From Ricinus communis (lineage: Eukaryota; Streptophyta; Magnoliopsida; Malpighiales; Euphorbiaceae), in the NCBI RefSeq assembly GCF_019578655.1, contig NC_063263.1, forward strand, positions 12,275,001 to 12,339,000: a DNA stretch of 64,000 nt, read 5' to 3'. Shown here in pieces: positions 1 through 12,224 of this stretch (its first letter is position 1; the number at the start of each line of letters is the position of its first letter). A program made the position numbers and the translations under genes. Below the pieces are notes generated by a model. The model made no database searches and was not told where the DNA came from. It worked only from the letters and a program-made list of their open reading frames with translations.

Positions 1-846
1 GTTGTTATTGCATTAACCATTAGCTAACTGTCTCCCAAAATAGAGCCTAAGAACTTCGAATTTCTAAATGTTATGAAGCTGACAAAATTAAACCAGAGGT
101 TATCAGATGTTGAAGCAATTTTAATTAAATCATTCTAGTGTCAGTGACTTTCAGAAATATTAGAACACTACCACACTAAAAACCCAAACTAGCTTAGGCA
201 AAATTCAACTTCCAGCCTGGCTTAGAATTTCTGTCTTTTTTTTTTTTTCCAGAATCAATTAAGAAACAAAAACAACTGATTTTGAACTAACACTGCAAGG
301 CAGACAATCTAGGCCTTGTACTCCGTACTACTTTACAAGTCAAGTGCAGGTCGGACTGACAAGATGAACAATAGGGGGAAGGTAAAAAGGAATTAAAAGA
401 ATCTAGCAGGAAATTCTCAACAGATATTACAAAGAGATGAAAAATTCCATCAGAAAAATACAATTTCAAACAGAGAACACAAAAAATAGGGTATTACCAC
501 ATATGTACAGATCATCATAAAAATAGGACAAAATCAGAGGATAAGTTAACAAAATATGAAAAGGGAAATACAAGCTGCTGCATTCTGCGGCGACTCATGT
601 TGGCATGAGCCTGGAGGCAAAACTTAGATCCACTTAAAGCAAAAAAATAATTTACACTTTCAAATACAGGAGACTAAATGGTAGGGGCTAGTAGTACAGG
701 TGCTGATGCTCTAGGCCAACTACCAATTGTTCCAATGCAAGAGAAATTATAATGCAAAGTACTTCCAGCTTCAACAATATTTCTTCCTATCTGCTGCTTG
801 CAACAACCAATTAATCAAAGTATGCGAGAAAAATTTAGTTAGTTAC
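1..846. other. 3' flank of LCB2, no gene seen
   Basis: This is the downstream side of the LCB2 gene and probably contains its 3' UTR. There is a T-run near 236-249. Reading frames here are short and lack protein-like composition. I see no RNA gene. Confidence 0.6.
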
Positions 847-3800
847 TCAATCCAGCTTCACAATCTTATCGTCTTCCTGCTGCTTGTTTGGTTCTGCTGG
901 GAAGTATTTTATACCCACAAGATCACCAACTTGGCTAATGACCTGAAAGAACAAAAGAAACCCAGCAAGGATTTATGGTATTAACATACTGCGAAAGAAG
1001 AATACATCATGAAATGGCTGTGTCAGAGTGACCAGGTGCACATGTTAAAGAACAAAATTAAAGCATACGTTGAGTTACCCTCGTTTGGCTCAGTGTGTAA
1101 AAATGCACATATAGTCAATAGAGCAGAACAATATTAGCAATCAATTTCAATCACATATCCTGATAAGACAAATCATATGTACAGCACAGACAAGCATATA
1201 GAAGCTCACAACCTTACAAATCTGGCTGAGTTTTTTTGCAAACACATGTACAGGTGTGTCTCCACTCGTGCATGTGCACATGAGATCATGCTTAAATGAG
1301 ATAAACGGTGCTCATTCTATATACATAAATTAAATTTTAACTTCCAACTAGCATGTATGGGCATGCCAAACTCAAGGAGATCACAGGATCTCTAAGCATA
1401 AATACTGAAACAAATACAACAGCCAAAAAAAGGATAAATAATCAGATATCAGAATTTACTTCCAAAGCTTTAATCAAGTCTTCCTTAGTATGAGAAGCAG
1501 ATATGCATATGCGTGCCCTAGCCAACAATAGTGGGGTTGCTGGAAAAGCCACTGTCACAACTGCTACCTGCAGCAGGACCAAGATAAATCGTAGACATTC
1601 ACGTGAGAAATCACTAATTGTAGAGCATTTAAAGGTTTTAAATCTATAGATACTAACATTCTTCTTGAGGCACTCCCTTGAGAAGGCGGGAATTTTGGCT
1701 GGATTATAAAGCATAATTGGCATTACAGGAGAGTCATTGTCTCCAAGAACCTCAAACCCCATCTTTTGCAATTCTGACCTAAAGAAGTTGCTATTCTCAC
1801 GTATACGCGCAAGCTTCTGTGCACCTACATGAAAACGAAAGCAGTTCAAAACACATTTAATTGACAAGATGAGGCTTGTGCTTAACATATCCACTTTACA
1901 AAGTTTAAAACTGGGTAACATTGGCATCTATCCAAACCTCTGTTTGAACCATCCTCCCCAAGAATAACCTTAATGGAAGATATAATTTGCTCAGCTGCTG
2001 GTGGTGAGATTGATGTTGCATACAGATGGGCAGGGCAAGTGTACTTCAAGTATTGAATAAGCTCCTGCAGGAGACAATGGAAGCTTCTTACAAATACTAA
2101 ATGCAAAAAGAAGACATTTCAATTGCATCATTATATTTTCTGGTAAAAAAGAATGATGATAGATCATATCACTTTTGTAAACCACATTGAAATTGCAGAT
2201 AAAGCAGTAAAGAATGTTGCTGCTGCTTCACCATCCAAAAGAGCTAATAGAACAAGTGAACCAAGTAAGGAAGACAGCATTATGAGGAGAAATTAAAAAG
2301 CCAATTTTCTCTCTATTAATATATCAGACACCATGACACCTTGTTTTAACCATGCCTCCTCTATGTTAAAGAGTAACTTTTCACGCCTTGTCATTTCATT
2401 CATCTTAGAAAAGAACAACTTAGATATAGCAGCAACATTCAGATGAGTATATTGTGCCTAATATAAACTTGAGCTAATAAACTACTCTTTGCGTTCACCA
2501 AAATTAGGAATTAAGTCGGGAGAAAAGGAAAACAAACAAACCTTTGAACCAGCAATATATCCACCACATGAGCCAAATGATTTCGTAAAAGTTCCCATCA
2601 TGATGTCCACATCAGCAGTATCCACCCCTAGGAGCTCACAAACTCCTCTTCCTGTTTTGCCCACTGCTCCAATGCTATGGGCCTCATCCAAGTATGTAAA
2701 TGCCTGTATCACAATATCAAAATGGTGTCAATGATAAAAGGGAATAAAAAAATATTTATTGCAGATACAGTTAAGTTATCAGTAGGAAATCAAAGTGAAA
2801 GCTTTCATAGTCTTTTCCTGAGTTTTGAGGTGCACATAATCAACATATCACACTGCAGCTTCTTTACTAAATCAAGCTACCAAAACAAATTGCTTGATCA
2901 GCACAACATGAGTGACAGAAAGTACATAAATGGAAAGCGTCATAACAACCCAGCTGAGTAGTGCATTGTACAAATGGCTGCACTCTGGAGAAATTTTTTA
3001 AAAAAGAACATACAAAGCATTAATTCTAAATAACCATCAAATGAACCACAAGATGGGATCTTAAAATACATAGTGAAATGACTGCAACCTTGTTCGCACT
3101 ACCTTATATTTTTTGCAAATTGCTATGATCTCAGGAAGTTTGCAGAGTTCCCCTTCCATGCTGTATATCCCCTCCACAATAACCATTATTTTTTTCCAAG
3201 GTCTGTGAGTCCTAGGTTGTCCATCTGCAATTTGTTCTCTCAAGACTTCCTCCAGATGAGAGGGTGCTATAAGTAACAAAACAATTTACAAACATGAGCA
3301 GGAGATACGTTTAAGACAGCATGTCTCCATTTAAAAGCACCGTATAAACAAATTATAAAAGATATACAGACAAGAGAAGCCAAAAGGAAAAAACTTTTCT
3401 GCATGGTATAGCAATGTGGACACGTTTCTATTAATGGCTTGAAAACTCATAAATGGTAAAACCAGGTCCAAGAAACTCACTGTTATGTTGGAAAACACGA
3501 ATGGTAGCTCCAGATCCACGTGCACCATTTACAATAGAGTTGTGGTTCAAGGAATCACTGATTATCAGACTGCCCTGTAATTGATAATATCACACCATCA
3601 GAGGAAAAAGAAAGTGACAATTAAGAACAAAGATTGTATATAGCACACTCAGTCCAGTATCGACCTTCCCCATCAGGACTGGAAGTATAGCAGAGTTCGT
3701 AACATAGCCCATGCCAAAAACTATAGCTGCTGATTTTCCAACAAAGTCTGCAACACACTTCTCCAATTCATTGTGCAAAGCCGTTGTTCCTATGAGAAAA

Positions 3801-4989
3801 TTGATTTAGTAAAAAGCTTGACAAAAAATGCATTCAATATATTTTACAAAATTATTACTCACCCCCTTCCACACGGCTACTACAAGTGCTAGGAGAATAT
3901 TTCTTCAATGACTCAATTACTCGAGGTGTGCAGTACTCATCTGCTGCAGCAAAGCCAAGATAGTTGTACGACCCCAAGTTAAGGCATCTACTCATGTTTG
4001 TGGATCGTCTGTGCCAGGGGCAATCAGTTACACAGATTCTCAATCCCGTTACTTCAGACAGACAAGATAAGATAAAAACCAAAAACTATGATGCTTCAAG
4101 AAGAAACATAATGCTACAAAGAAGGACAATGGAGAATCTTACTTTAGCGTCTTATTATTGTCATTCGAGAAACGCTCAACCACATCAAACCAAGCATCAG
4201 GAGCACTAGCTATTGGTCTCCCGAAACAGTCCTAGGAAGGGGAACATTAGGGAGAAAAAAGAAATCAATTTGCCAAATCATAGGAAGTCTCCTTCTTTCA
4301 TATTAACGTGCAGAAGTCATTATGGCCATTAAAAGTTTGATCTTATTCCAGCATTTCAAGTGTTCTGATTACAAAATTATAAAGAATAAAATACTCGCTA
4401 GACAATATCTTGAACACCACAGAGCACGACTTTCAGTGTTTGGAAAATCTAAAAATTGCAAAAATCCAATTCAATTGAATTCTAGTTCGTGAATTCTCAT
4501 GTGTGAAATAGCCATGCGTAGTTGATAGAATTCAATTCTAATTATTAAAAATAAGAAGAAGAAGAAGAAGAAGGCAGGGCATTCTGAATGGTATAAAATC
4601 ATGAAACAAATCCAATTATTTCAATGAATCAGAAACAGAAACAGCAACAGCAATATCATCTAAAAGAACTAGAAAAAAAAATTAAAAATAGCTAATTTAG
4701 TAAAAAAAACCTGAATACGGAGATACAAACGACGAATATAGAAATCTTCAAGTCCTAAACAGATTGGGGCATAACCCTGCTTAAGAAGAAAATTAAAATC
4801 ATATGTTAATGAAATCATTAATTAACAAGAGCATAAATAACAAGCTAGTGTAGAAAAACAGACCTGAAGATTGTTAGACTTGCACCAGTCAAAAATTTTA
4901 CGAAAGAAATCTCTGATTTGACCAAACGCGAATAATAATCCATAGCTAAAGTACGTTGTTAACGCTGTTAAGTACGGAATTGCAATCAT
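847..4989 (-). CDS. LCB2: Serine palmitoyltransferase subunit 2 (LCB2), 12 exons, 489 aa
   Basis: This is the catalytic, PLP-binding subunit of ER serine palmitoyltransferase, which condenses serine with palmitoyl-CoA in the first step of sphingolipid synthesis with LCB1. Exons in transcript order: 4864-4989, 4711-4776, 4143-4231, 3863-4008, 3665-3789, 3481-3574, 3103-3266, 2542-2703, 1938-2064, 1658-1824, 1460-1567, 847-942. All junctions are GT-AG, and they sum to 1470 nt, 489 aa plus TGA, matching my memory of the Arabidopsis LCB2 length. The N-terminus starts [10 protein letters not shown] with a hydrophobic segment at about residues 3-24. The cofactor motif DEAHSIG lies at 276-282, and [12 protein letters not shown] carries the Schiff-base lysine at K311. 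The C-terminal exon encodes [14 protein letters not shown] reading that stops at 1442 is only run-through past the exon 11 donor at 1459. Nothing looks broken. The subunit call is very secure; LCB2a versus LCB2b cannot be decided. Confidence 0.97.
1568..1657 (-). other. LCB2 intron 10: 90 bp, no in-frame stop
   Basis: This intron has normal GT and AG ends, is exactly 90 bp, and is open in the coding frame. Retention would insert 30 residues between KKN and VAVV without disturbing the reading frame. The insert contains DFSRECLR, echoing AFSRECLK just upstream in exon 10. Removing the intron gives the conserved family sequence, so splicing is surely the main form. Confidence 0.7.
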
Positions 4990-5410
4990 TTCCTCGGTAT
5001 TTTTTTCTTTTCTTTTCTTTTTCGGTGTAGTATTTAAAATTTATATTTGTATACAATCCAAATCTAAATGAGAAGCAGACCGGAGAGATGCAGAGCAGAT
5101 CTGAACTTGATAATATATATATATATTTTTATCTTGAAGATTTTCTGTGGGTGACAAAAGAGGAGGTGGAATATTTGGAATTGGATTTGAAAATGTTGAA
5201 GGCGACTAATCGGTAATTGGATATTCGAGCGTGGATCTTAAGTCGGGTTATTCAACCCGAGAAGGAAGATGGAGCCAAAAGAACAGCCTTTTCTTGTTGT
5301 TGTAATTATGTCCATTTTATTTGGACGCAATGACCGGGCACAACCTGGCAGTTTCGGGCCAGATGATTATTTATAGCACTCAGTTAAATTTATATTACGA
5401 AAATTTTTTG
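4990..5410. promoter_or_regulatory. LCB2 5' leader and proximal promoter region
   Basis: This stretch lies directly upstream of the LCB2 start codon. It has a pyrimidine-rich (plus-strand) tract at about 5003-5022, and an AT alternation near 5115-5126 could hold core-promoter sequence. No single TATA element is convincing, and the transcription start cannot be placed. It carries no reading frame of interest. Confidence 0.4.
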
Positions 5411-6895
5411 GGGGCAAAAAGTTACCCCTAAGATTTGGGCCTATAGCCATATTAGCACTTAAAGTTATTTTTTATTTCAATTTAATTCTTAAATTGTAAA
5501 AAACCAGTATTTTGAACCCCAATATAACGGTCAACTTAACACCATGACTCCTCTCTCTCTCTCTCTCTCTCTTCTTCTTTCTCCATCTATTCAGAAGTTT
5601 GTTTTTCCAACTAAGTTTTTAAGAGTTCAAAAAGTCGTTAAACAATAGTTTGTACTTCAGTTTAGAACAAATGGCGACCTCCTTCGATTTTAAGATTGTT
5701 CATGTGCATCTTTTGAAAATTTATCATGATCTAATTATGGACTCATAAGAATATTCACGTCCACATTTTGCTCATGATCTCTTCCAATATAATAATGAAA
5801 CTCGTACCGGAGAGTCACAAGCAATTTAGAATTCGTTTTATCAAAATAACTCTTTGATGAAATTAGTTTCCCAATATATTTTCAATGATAATAGTTGAAT
5901 TGGAACTAGTAGAGAGTTCAGTGACAGCAATGACGACGGTTACATCAACTATTGGCTTATAGTGGCAGTGGCGGTGCAATTTGCTTCATTCTTGCAATTT
6001 TAAATTTTTCAAGGCATCTACAACAATCACTATCTTCTCTAGTGGATATCTCAAATTAGAGTTCAAATTGGGGCTAGATACCATTGATTCTTTTTTTTTT
6101 TTCTTTCATGTATATACTCTATTTTGCTCCATATCTCAAATTAGAGTTTAAATAATTACTAGTAAAGAATCGAATGATAAAGGTTTAATAAATTCAAAAG
6201 ATTTGATGCGGTTTTATCAAGCAATTAGGTTACCACTTTTGATTTTAATGAATTTTATTAGTGGTTGTGTTAGCAAGCAATAGTAAAGTCTAATGGATTG
6301 AACAATTTGATTTTATCATCAATACAATTTAATCTATTAGTAAAAGAATTTGATATTTTTCACTCCACCTCTCATCAGATTTTTAACAAATCATTAGCAC
6401 TATCAACAAATCAATTTAGAGATGGTTACGACTATAACTAAGTTAGAAAAACAATAGCTTTTTCACAGCTTGCTGTGTTTTTTACTGCAACTAAGCCTGC
6501 TTATTGATTTAGCATTCTATATTTTTGAATTTTAATTTAAATTGATTATTTTTCACATATTGTTTTAATTTATTGTGCTTAGTAATTATGATTCAATAAG
6601 AAAGAAAACAAAAAAAAGACAGTGGCGGGATAATGATGAATTGATGATAGAAGTTACAGTGTGGGACAACGGTGATTGGAAGAAAGAAAAAAAAAAGACA
6701 GTGAATATAGATGGAACCCATTTATCATCCAGGTGAGCAACAAATAAACAGAAGTTTGATCCGTTAAAAATCTAAACAGAGAGAGGACCTAGATTAAAGA
6801 TTTTGCCTAAATTTGTGTTTAATTGAACTAAAAAAATAGGTTAAGTGCCAATGGCTCCTCGTCTAATACGTTAGGGGAAAAAAAAGGCAGGCACA
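5411..6895. mobile_element. Putative non-autonomous DNA element with diverged ~110-bp terminal inverted repeats
   Basis: The left end at about 5415-5540 and the reverse complement of the right end at about 6750-6885 share an ordered series of blocks. These are CCCCTAA, AGCCAT, GCACTTAA, TATTTTTT, TTCAATT and, further in, AACGG followed by TCAA. That spacing over roughly 110 bp is hard to get by chance in AT-rich DNA. The interior has no transposase-like frame, so a Mutator-like or similar non-autonomous element is my inference. No clear target-site duplication was found, and the ends are uncertain by about 15 bp. A CT microsatellite lies inside the left part. Confidence 0.45.
5548..5572. repeat. 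(CT)n microsatellite
   Basis: About 12 uninterrupted CT units are followed by CTT-type repeats. It sits just inside the left arm of the inverted-repeat element. Confidence 0.9.
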
Positions 6896-8573
6896 ATGAC
6901 ACTGACCGGTCAGCTTTTGTGTACGGGATGAGACTGGCTGATTACGTCATGCTAGCGTATTTTTAAATATTGGAAATTAGCAGAGAGATGCAGATCCTGC
7001 TAATTGTGCTATTAAGGGAGGACATTAGGAGCGCGTCGTGGGATCTCATTAAGAAGTCATGTTAGGTTTTCTGTGAAAGTTTGTGAACTTGGTGGGACGA
7101 AGGGCCTCAGCCACAATGTTGCAGTTACTTTCCCCTCAAGAGCCTTTAACTTGCAGTTCAAGTTTCATAAATTAGTATTGTTATTAATCATATATAGTTT
7201 TTAGATAATTATAAAAATTTATAATATTTATAATAAATACTTTTCTTTTAGACTTTTATTTCTCTTTAGAAGACTTTATTTATCATTGTGGTCCTCGGTT
7301 TCTTTTTTACCGATGACAGTTTGTATTTTCTAATTATAAAATGTTCCATTCTTCATATGGTTGATTTTTGAAGCTTCCCCTGGTGGAATTCATTTGCATG
7401 TTTTTCTCCTGGGGACTGGGGATTTAAGTTTTCAAATTAAAATACCTTCTCAATAAAGTATATTATATTAATATGGAGGTTATGTATTCGTAGTGACTGT
7501 TACCGCAGTGCGAAAGCTCTAATTTGGATATTGTTTAATAAAATAAAAATAATTAAATTAAATTATATATGTTGATGTTAATGGATAATATATTGATTTA
7601 CTAATATAATTTTTTTAAAATAAATTTATTTATCTTATCATTAATTTAATTTAGTTATAATAAATTTTATGCAAATTTGATTATATAAAATAATTAATTA
7701 ACTTTTATTCTGGTTAAAATATATAATTTTAAATTTATAAATAAATTTTATAAATATTATAAATTTCAACTAAATACTGTATTAAAAAATAATTTTTTTT
7801 ATTATTTTAAGTTTTAAAAATTATTTTTAAAAAGATTAAAAATTATTATCTTCTTTCAAATAGATTTGACAAAAAGTAATTTCTAACAAATTTTAAAGTT
7901 GATTATTTGTTAAAGCTGATGTAACAGTTAAATTAAAAATTTAAATTTATTTTCTTTTAACATTCAAAAAAATTTAAATTTATTATAATTATTTTAACTA
8001 CCATAATGTTCTAACTCATAACGAGAATATATTGTCTTAATTCGAATATATGTATATATATATATATATTATAAAATTTAAAATTATACTCTAACTCAAG
8101 GTATTAATTTATTTTTTGTAGATTAATTTTAATTAAAAGATATTTTCACCGACAATATAATAAAAATATAAAAAATTTCATATGATCCGATACTTTTATA
8201 ATAAAAAATATATTCTGATTTAATTTTTTATAATTTTATAATTAATATATAATTGATTTTTTTATAATTTTAATATTAGTGTAATGTAACTTTTAATAAT
8301 AAAATTATAAATAATTTATTATCATAAAAATCTAAAAATATTAATTTATGAGGTTGTAAGAAGGTCAGTTTGCTATAAAAAATAAACCACAGGGTGAAAA
8401 AATGTCTAACCGTAGTGTATGTTTTTGTAATTCTTTCTACTAATAATAATAGAACACAAGAAAAGAATACAACATGGCATAGCGGAGCAAATGACATGCC
8501 GTAAACAGATTAAAAAAGGCCTCCCTCTATCGTCACTTACTCCAAACTTGACGAATTAAGAAGAGGATCCTGC
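6896..8573. other. AT-rich intergenic stretch, no gene
   Basis: Very AT-rich sequence, especially 7440-8350, with short TA runs such as 8050-8069. No frame has protein-like composition and I see no RNA gene. The last part, near 8450-8573, becomes less AT-rich and is probably the promoter of the CHZ1-like gene. Confidence 0.6.
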
Positions 8574-8584
8574 AAAACCCTAAA
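8574..8584 (+). promoter_or_regulatory. telo-box (AAACCCTAA core) upstream of the CHZ1-like gene
   Basis: AAAACCCTAAA lies 30 bp before the ATG at 8614. In plants this motif is common near the transcription starts of translation and chromatin genes, which would suit a histone-chaperone role. The motif is seen; its function is inferred. Confidence 0.5.
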
Positions 8585-8613
8585 AACCTGTCATTCTCCA
8601 ATAAACCCCAAAG

Positions 8614-9264
8614 ATGTCCGATTCTATCCTGCACGAAGAAGAAGTACCAATGCCAGAAACCATAAGTAAAGACGACACCACATTGCCTTCCAAGCGTAAA
8701 CTCGATTCACTTCCAGTTTCTCAAATTAAAGAAAAAGCAGAAGAAACAAATCAGCCGAATAAAACTCAAAAATCGCATTCTCTCAATGACAACGGCAATG
8801 AAGAGAAATCCAGAGAAAACAAACTTCTTGAATCTTCTAGTAACGATATCGCCTCTAATTTCTCGATTCCCGAAGAGAAACCCGAAAACGACGTCCTTTT
8901 AGTAGAAGAAGAAGAAGACGATGTTGATTATGCGGATGAAGACGACGACGACGACGACGACGATGATGAGGAGGAGGAGGAGGAAGAAGAGGAAGAGGAA
9001 GAGAATCCGGTGGTGGATAGGAAAGGTAAAGGGATAATGATAGAAGAGGAAGATGATGACGACGACGACGATGACGATGCGAGTGAAATGGACGGTGGTG
9101 ATGATGATGATGTGGAGTTGGAGGATGATCCTTTGGCCGAGGTTGATTTGGATAACATTTTACCGTCGAGGACTCGGCGAAAAACGAAGCATCCTGGAAT
9201 TTTTATCGGTAAAAATCTTGGTAAGGAAGAAGAAGATGATGATGATGATGATAGTGATGCTTGA
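8614..9264 (+). CDS. Acidic CHZ1-like putative histone H2A.Z chaperone, 216 aa
   Basis: Single open frame with no intron in the coding part. Residues 1-95 are polar and low in complexity. Residues about 98-130 are an almost unbroken Asp/Glu tract, and a second acidic tract covers 144-172. Then comes DLDNILPSRTRRKTKHPG (about 178-195), followed by an acidic tail ending at DSDA. A short basic SRTRR patch just after acidic sequence is what the CHZ domain of yeast Chz1, an H2A.Z-H2B chaperone, looks like, so I infer a nuclear histone chaperone. The DNA under the acidic tracts is a GAN-type repeat and may vary in length. Some plant annotations name such proteins VHS3-like because of the acidic tract, which is probably misleading. 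A possible splice donor at 9277 suggests a 3' UTR intron. The gene is clear, the function moderate. Confidence 0.65.
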   Translation: MSDSILHEEEVPMPETISKDDTTLPSKRKLDSLPVSQIKEKAEETNQPNKTQKSHSLNDNGNEEKSRENKLLESSSNDIASNFSIPEEKPENDVLLVEEEEDDVDYADEDDDDDDDDDEEEEEEEEEEEENPVVDRKGKGIMIEEEDDDDDDDDDASEMDGGDDDDVELEDDPLAEVDLDNILPSRTRRKTKHPGIFIGKNLGKEEEDDDDDDSDA

Positions 9265-10849
9265 CTATTCAAAGGAAAGGTTAGTTTTGAAATTGTTACT
9301 TCATTTTGGGGGTTTTAGTAATTAGTGTTAGTGATTTTGGAGAGTTTTAGAGCTATTTTCGGGTGTTAAAAAATTCAATGTTGTAACCCTGATTAGGCAT
9401 TGTCATTTTCTTGGATCTTTGGTTTTGCACTTTAGATTAATATCCCACTAGGATTTCTTGAAAGTTCAGCAATTTTATAGTTTAAGTATCTTGTTTCGTT
9501 CTCTTTTTGGATGCCGTTGAATTGCTTTTGTACACACTGCTTTGAAAATTCACCAAACATATAAAAGGCCCTCTGTCAATTTGGTAACAATTAAGCAAAG
9601 CATTCAATGTTGGGGTTTATATCACTGATCCGGTGCTTTTCTGTTTTTCTTTTTGCCATAAAAAATCAATAATGTTTGATAGAACATGCTTCAAAGGCCA
9701 AAGCTAACCACAGTTAAGAGAAAACACAAAACACTTTATTGAAAATTGACACGTTTGAATAGCTACATTAGAAAGACTATCTTTTCATGGCATGGAAATA
9801 ATATGAGTACTATATTTAAGTGGTCATCCCAATTAACTCTTCCATTATAATAAACGTTGCTCTATGTATTGCCTAGTGGCCTAGTCCACCATTGAGATAA
9901 ATGTTTCCATGCTGAACAAGTCCAGCTCTGTTTTGCAGCTTCATGTGACATCAAGTTTCATATGCCTTTTCCCCCACAACAAACTGTTATGGGAATATCT
10001 GGGATATAATTTTCTTCTACTTTGTAAATATGTGGTAAAGAGTGCAATTTGCAATCGTTATAGTGTTGGATTATCTGTGCGGATGAGGTGTAGGAGGATT
10101 CCCTCACCTCTATTTCAAGTGTCTGTATATGATAAATCTTCTTACTTTATGGTACTTTTTCGTTGTATAGTGATACTTCTCAAAACGTTGAGGGTTCCAA
10201 TGTGGGGTAAGAAGTAGTTTATAGTTTGCTAAATTATGTGAAGATAGTAGTGGTGAAAACTTTTTACAGGACTAAAAAGTGTTTGAGCTGCAGTTTTAAC
10301 TTCGGGAAAGAAGTTTAATGGAGTTTTTGCTAGGAGATGCAAGTCCCTTTTTCTACAGTCAAGTTGGTTTTTGTATAAGCAGTATAACTTGTATACTGAA
10401 GGAAGTTTGCATCTGTTTTTTTTTTGTTTCCTCTCCGAGAATGATGATAAGTGCATATTTGTTAGGGTGTTCATGGTGTAAATGAGAAGATATGGCTGCT
10501 TAATGTACTAAGAGAAGAAGTTTACTTTATGAATATTATTAATCCAAACCCCCCTACCTTACTTTCCAACATATTTCACTAAAATATTCAGCCCGATTCT
10601 GTTCAGACATACTGGTTTTCCTTGATGAAAGCGCCCTGTTTTCATCTCTCCTCTTCTAATATCAGGTTATTTAGGTAAGCAAGTTGTGCTTCAAGTATCT
10701 TATGAATAAAAAAAAGAAGCACTGCTGTCTAACTATTGGAAACCTCAAGTTTTATTGCGTTTCCATCTGCATTAGAATAGATGTCACTGCTCCATACTGA
10801 GGAGATGCTAGCTAGTCTTTTGTACATTTTGCTTCATACGTTCCTTATG

Positions 10850-11105
10850 TGTCCAATGCTCAAGTCTTGTCATATTTATGAGTTTTGGCATGACTACAAT
10901 GAACCTTCACATCCTAACTGTACTGCAGCTTGAGTAGGTTGAACCCACTAGTTATTTTTTATATCTCAAGGATCTAGTATGAAGTTATGTTATGATGAAG
11001 TTGTATGTGTTTTCTCTGCATGTCCAATTGTCAATGTTTTATCATGATCATGAGTATAATGCTTGTGATGAGCCATGACCTCCTAGTCTTACTGCAGCTT
11101 GTATT
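10850..11105. repeat. Diverged ~90-bp direct duplication
   Basis: About 10850-10935 and 11018-11105 share TGTCCAAT, TCAA, a CATGAGT-like stretch, TCCTA and TACTGCAGCTTG in the same order. Differences and small indels show an old local duplication. Confidence 0.5.
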
Positions 11106-11670
11106 AGAAGCACCAGCCAATCTGAACTATAGTTGACTAATAGTTTGGTTTCTGAATTTACATCTAAAGTTTGACGTCTAGCCGAGCCTAGCTCGAGCTA
11201 GATTTTATGTCTGTATGCATGTACATTTGATCGTGCATTATGGAACTTTGAATTGAGAGTTTGACTGGCACTAGCCCTTGAATGAATAATGGTCCTCTGT
11301 GCAGGCACTTGTGTATTGGTTACAAGTGTTGGTCTTTTATTACAACTATGTTGCGCGAATCATGTCCTTATCCATGCATCTTTCTTGCTGCAAAATAAGT
11401 ATTGGTCTTGAGTTTCCAACTGAAGGATCTGGCATGAGCATATGTCGTGTCAGAAATGGCCGTTCAGATGAATCATGCTATGTGCATGTTTATACTGAGT
11501 ACAATGCACAAGCATTTATCTGGATATTTTCAAGTCGGGGTTGACTTCCATCTCGTGTTGCCCTTTTCTGTCCAACATTTGGTTCTTTAGCAGATTAAAC
11601 GACTGTCCCAAGACAATTCATTCAACCTGAAATTAGTTGCATTAGCATTTAGCTGCCCAAGTATCGTGTT

Positions 11671-11706
11671 GGATTGATCTCGGTGCTTGGATTGATCTCA
11701 GTGCTT
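11671..11706. repeat. 18-bp tandem duplication
   Basis: Two adjacent copies of GGATTGATCTCGGTGCTT (11671-11688 and 11689-11706) differ at one base. Confidence 0.85.
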
Positions 11707-12080
11707 CTTATAGAGTTAACTGCTTAGCCAGATACTCTCTGGAACAATAGTTACTCAGAATTAAGTAGCAAAAATCGAAGAAATTCTCTTTTAATCACTA
11801 AGGTAATACTATTTACGCAGCCAACTAGAATTTGATTTGTTACGCAACGGCGTGACATCTGAAGGATCTTTATGTAGTTCATGGCTGGATTCTCTGAGGC
11901 ATTTATTCTTCCAGAGAACTTAATCATCTCTTTATTGAGCAAATTTCGCTTCGATATTCTATGACGGTTATCAAGTTCTTGGATATATGTCTGAAACTCC
12001 CATATTCTTGTTTGTTTTTCCTAACTGTCTCAATCCTTATAGATTATGCAACTATGCTAATTGGCTAGAGCCTTAGCTTC

Positions 12081-12224
12081 TGTCTTTTTTAATCTTGTGT
12101 TTGCTTAGAATTCAAATCTGGCCCAGTATAAGTTTATTTCATTGTCTGAAACTGTCTTTTTTAATCTCGTGTTTGCTTAGAATCCAAATCTGGCCCAGCC
12201 TAAGTTTATTACATTGTCTGAAAC
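12081..12224. repeat. 72-bp tandem duplication
   Basis: 12081-12152 and 12153-12224 are adjacent copies of the same 72 bp, beginning TGTCTTTTTTAATC and ending GTCTGAAAC, with only a few substitutions. The event is recent compared with the other repeats here. Confidence 0.92.

Noticed and set aside
1442..1927. Single 161-residue minus frame as a separate gene
   Set aside because: It joins LCB2 exons 10 and 11 through an intron and runs past the donor; the family sequence shows the spliced form.
8928..9272. Antisense poly-serine frame
   Set aside because: It is the mirror of the GAN codons encoding the acidic tracts; long serine runs on the opposite strand are an automatic by-product.
9053..9325. 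Met/Val-rich frame overlapping the CHZ1-like gene
   Set aside because: Shifted reading of the same GAT repeat, without any motif of its own.
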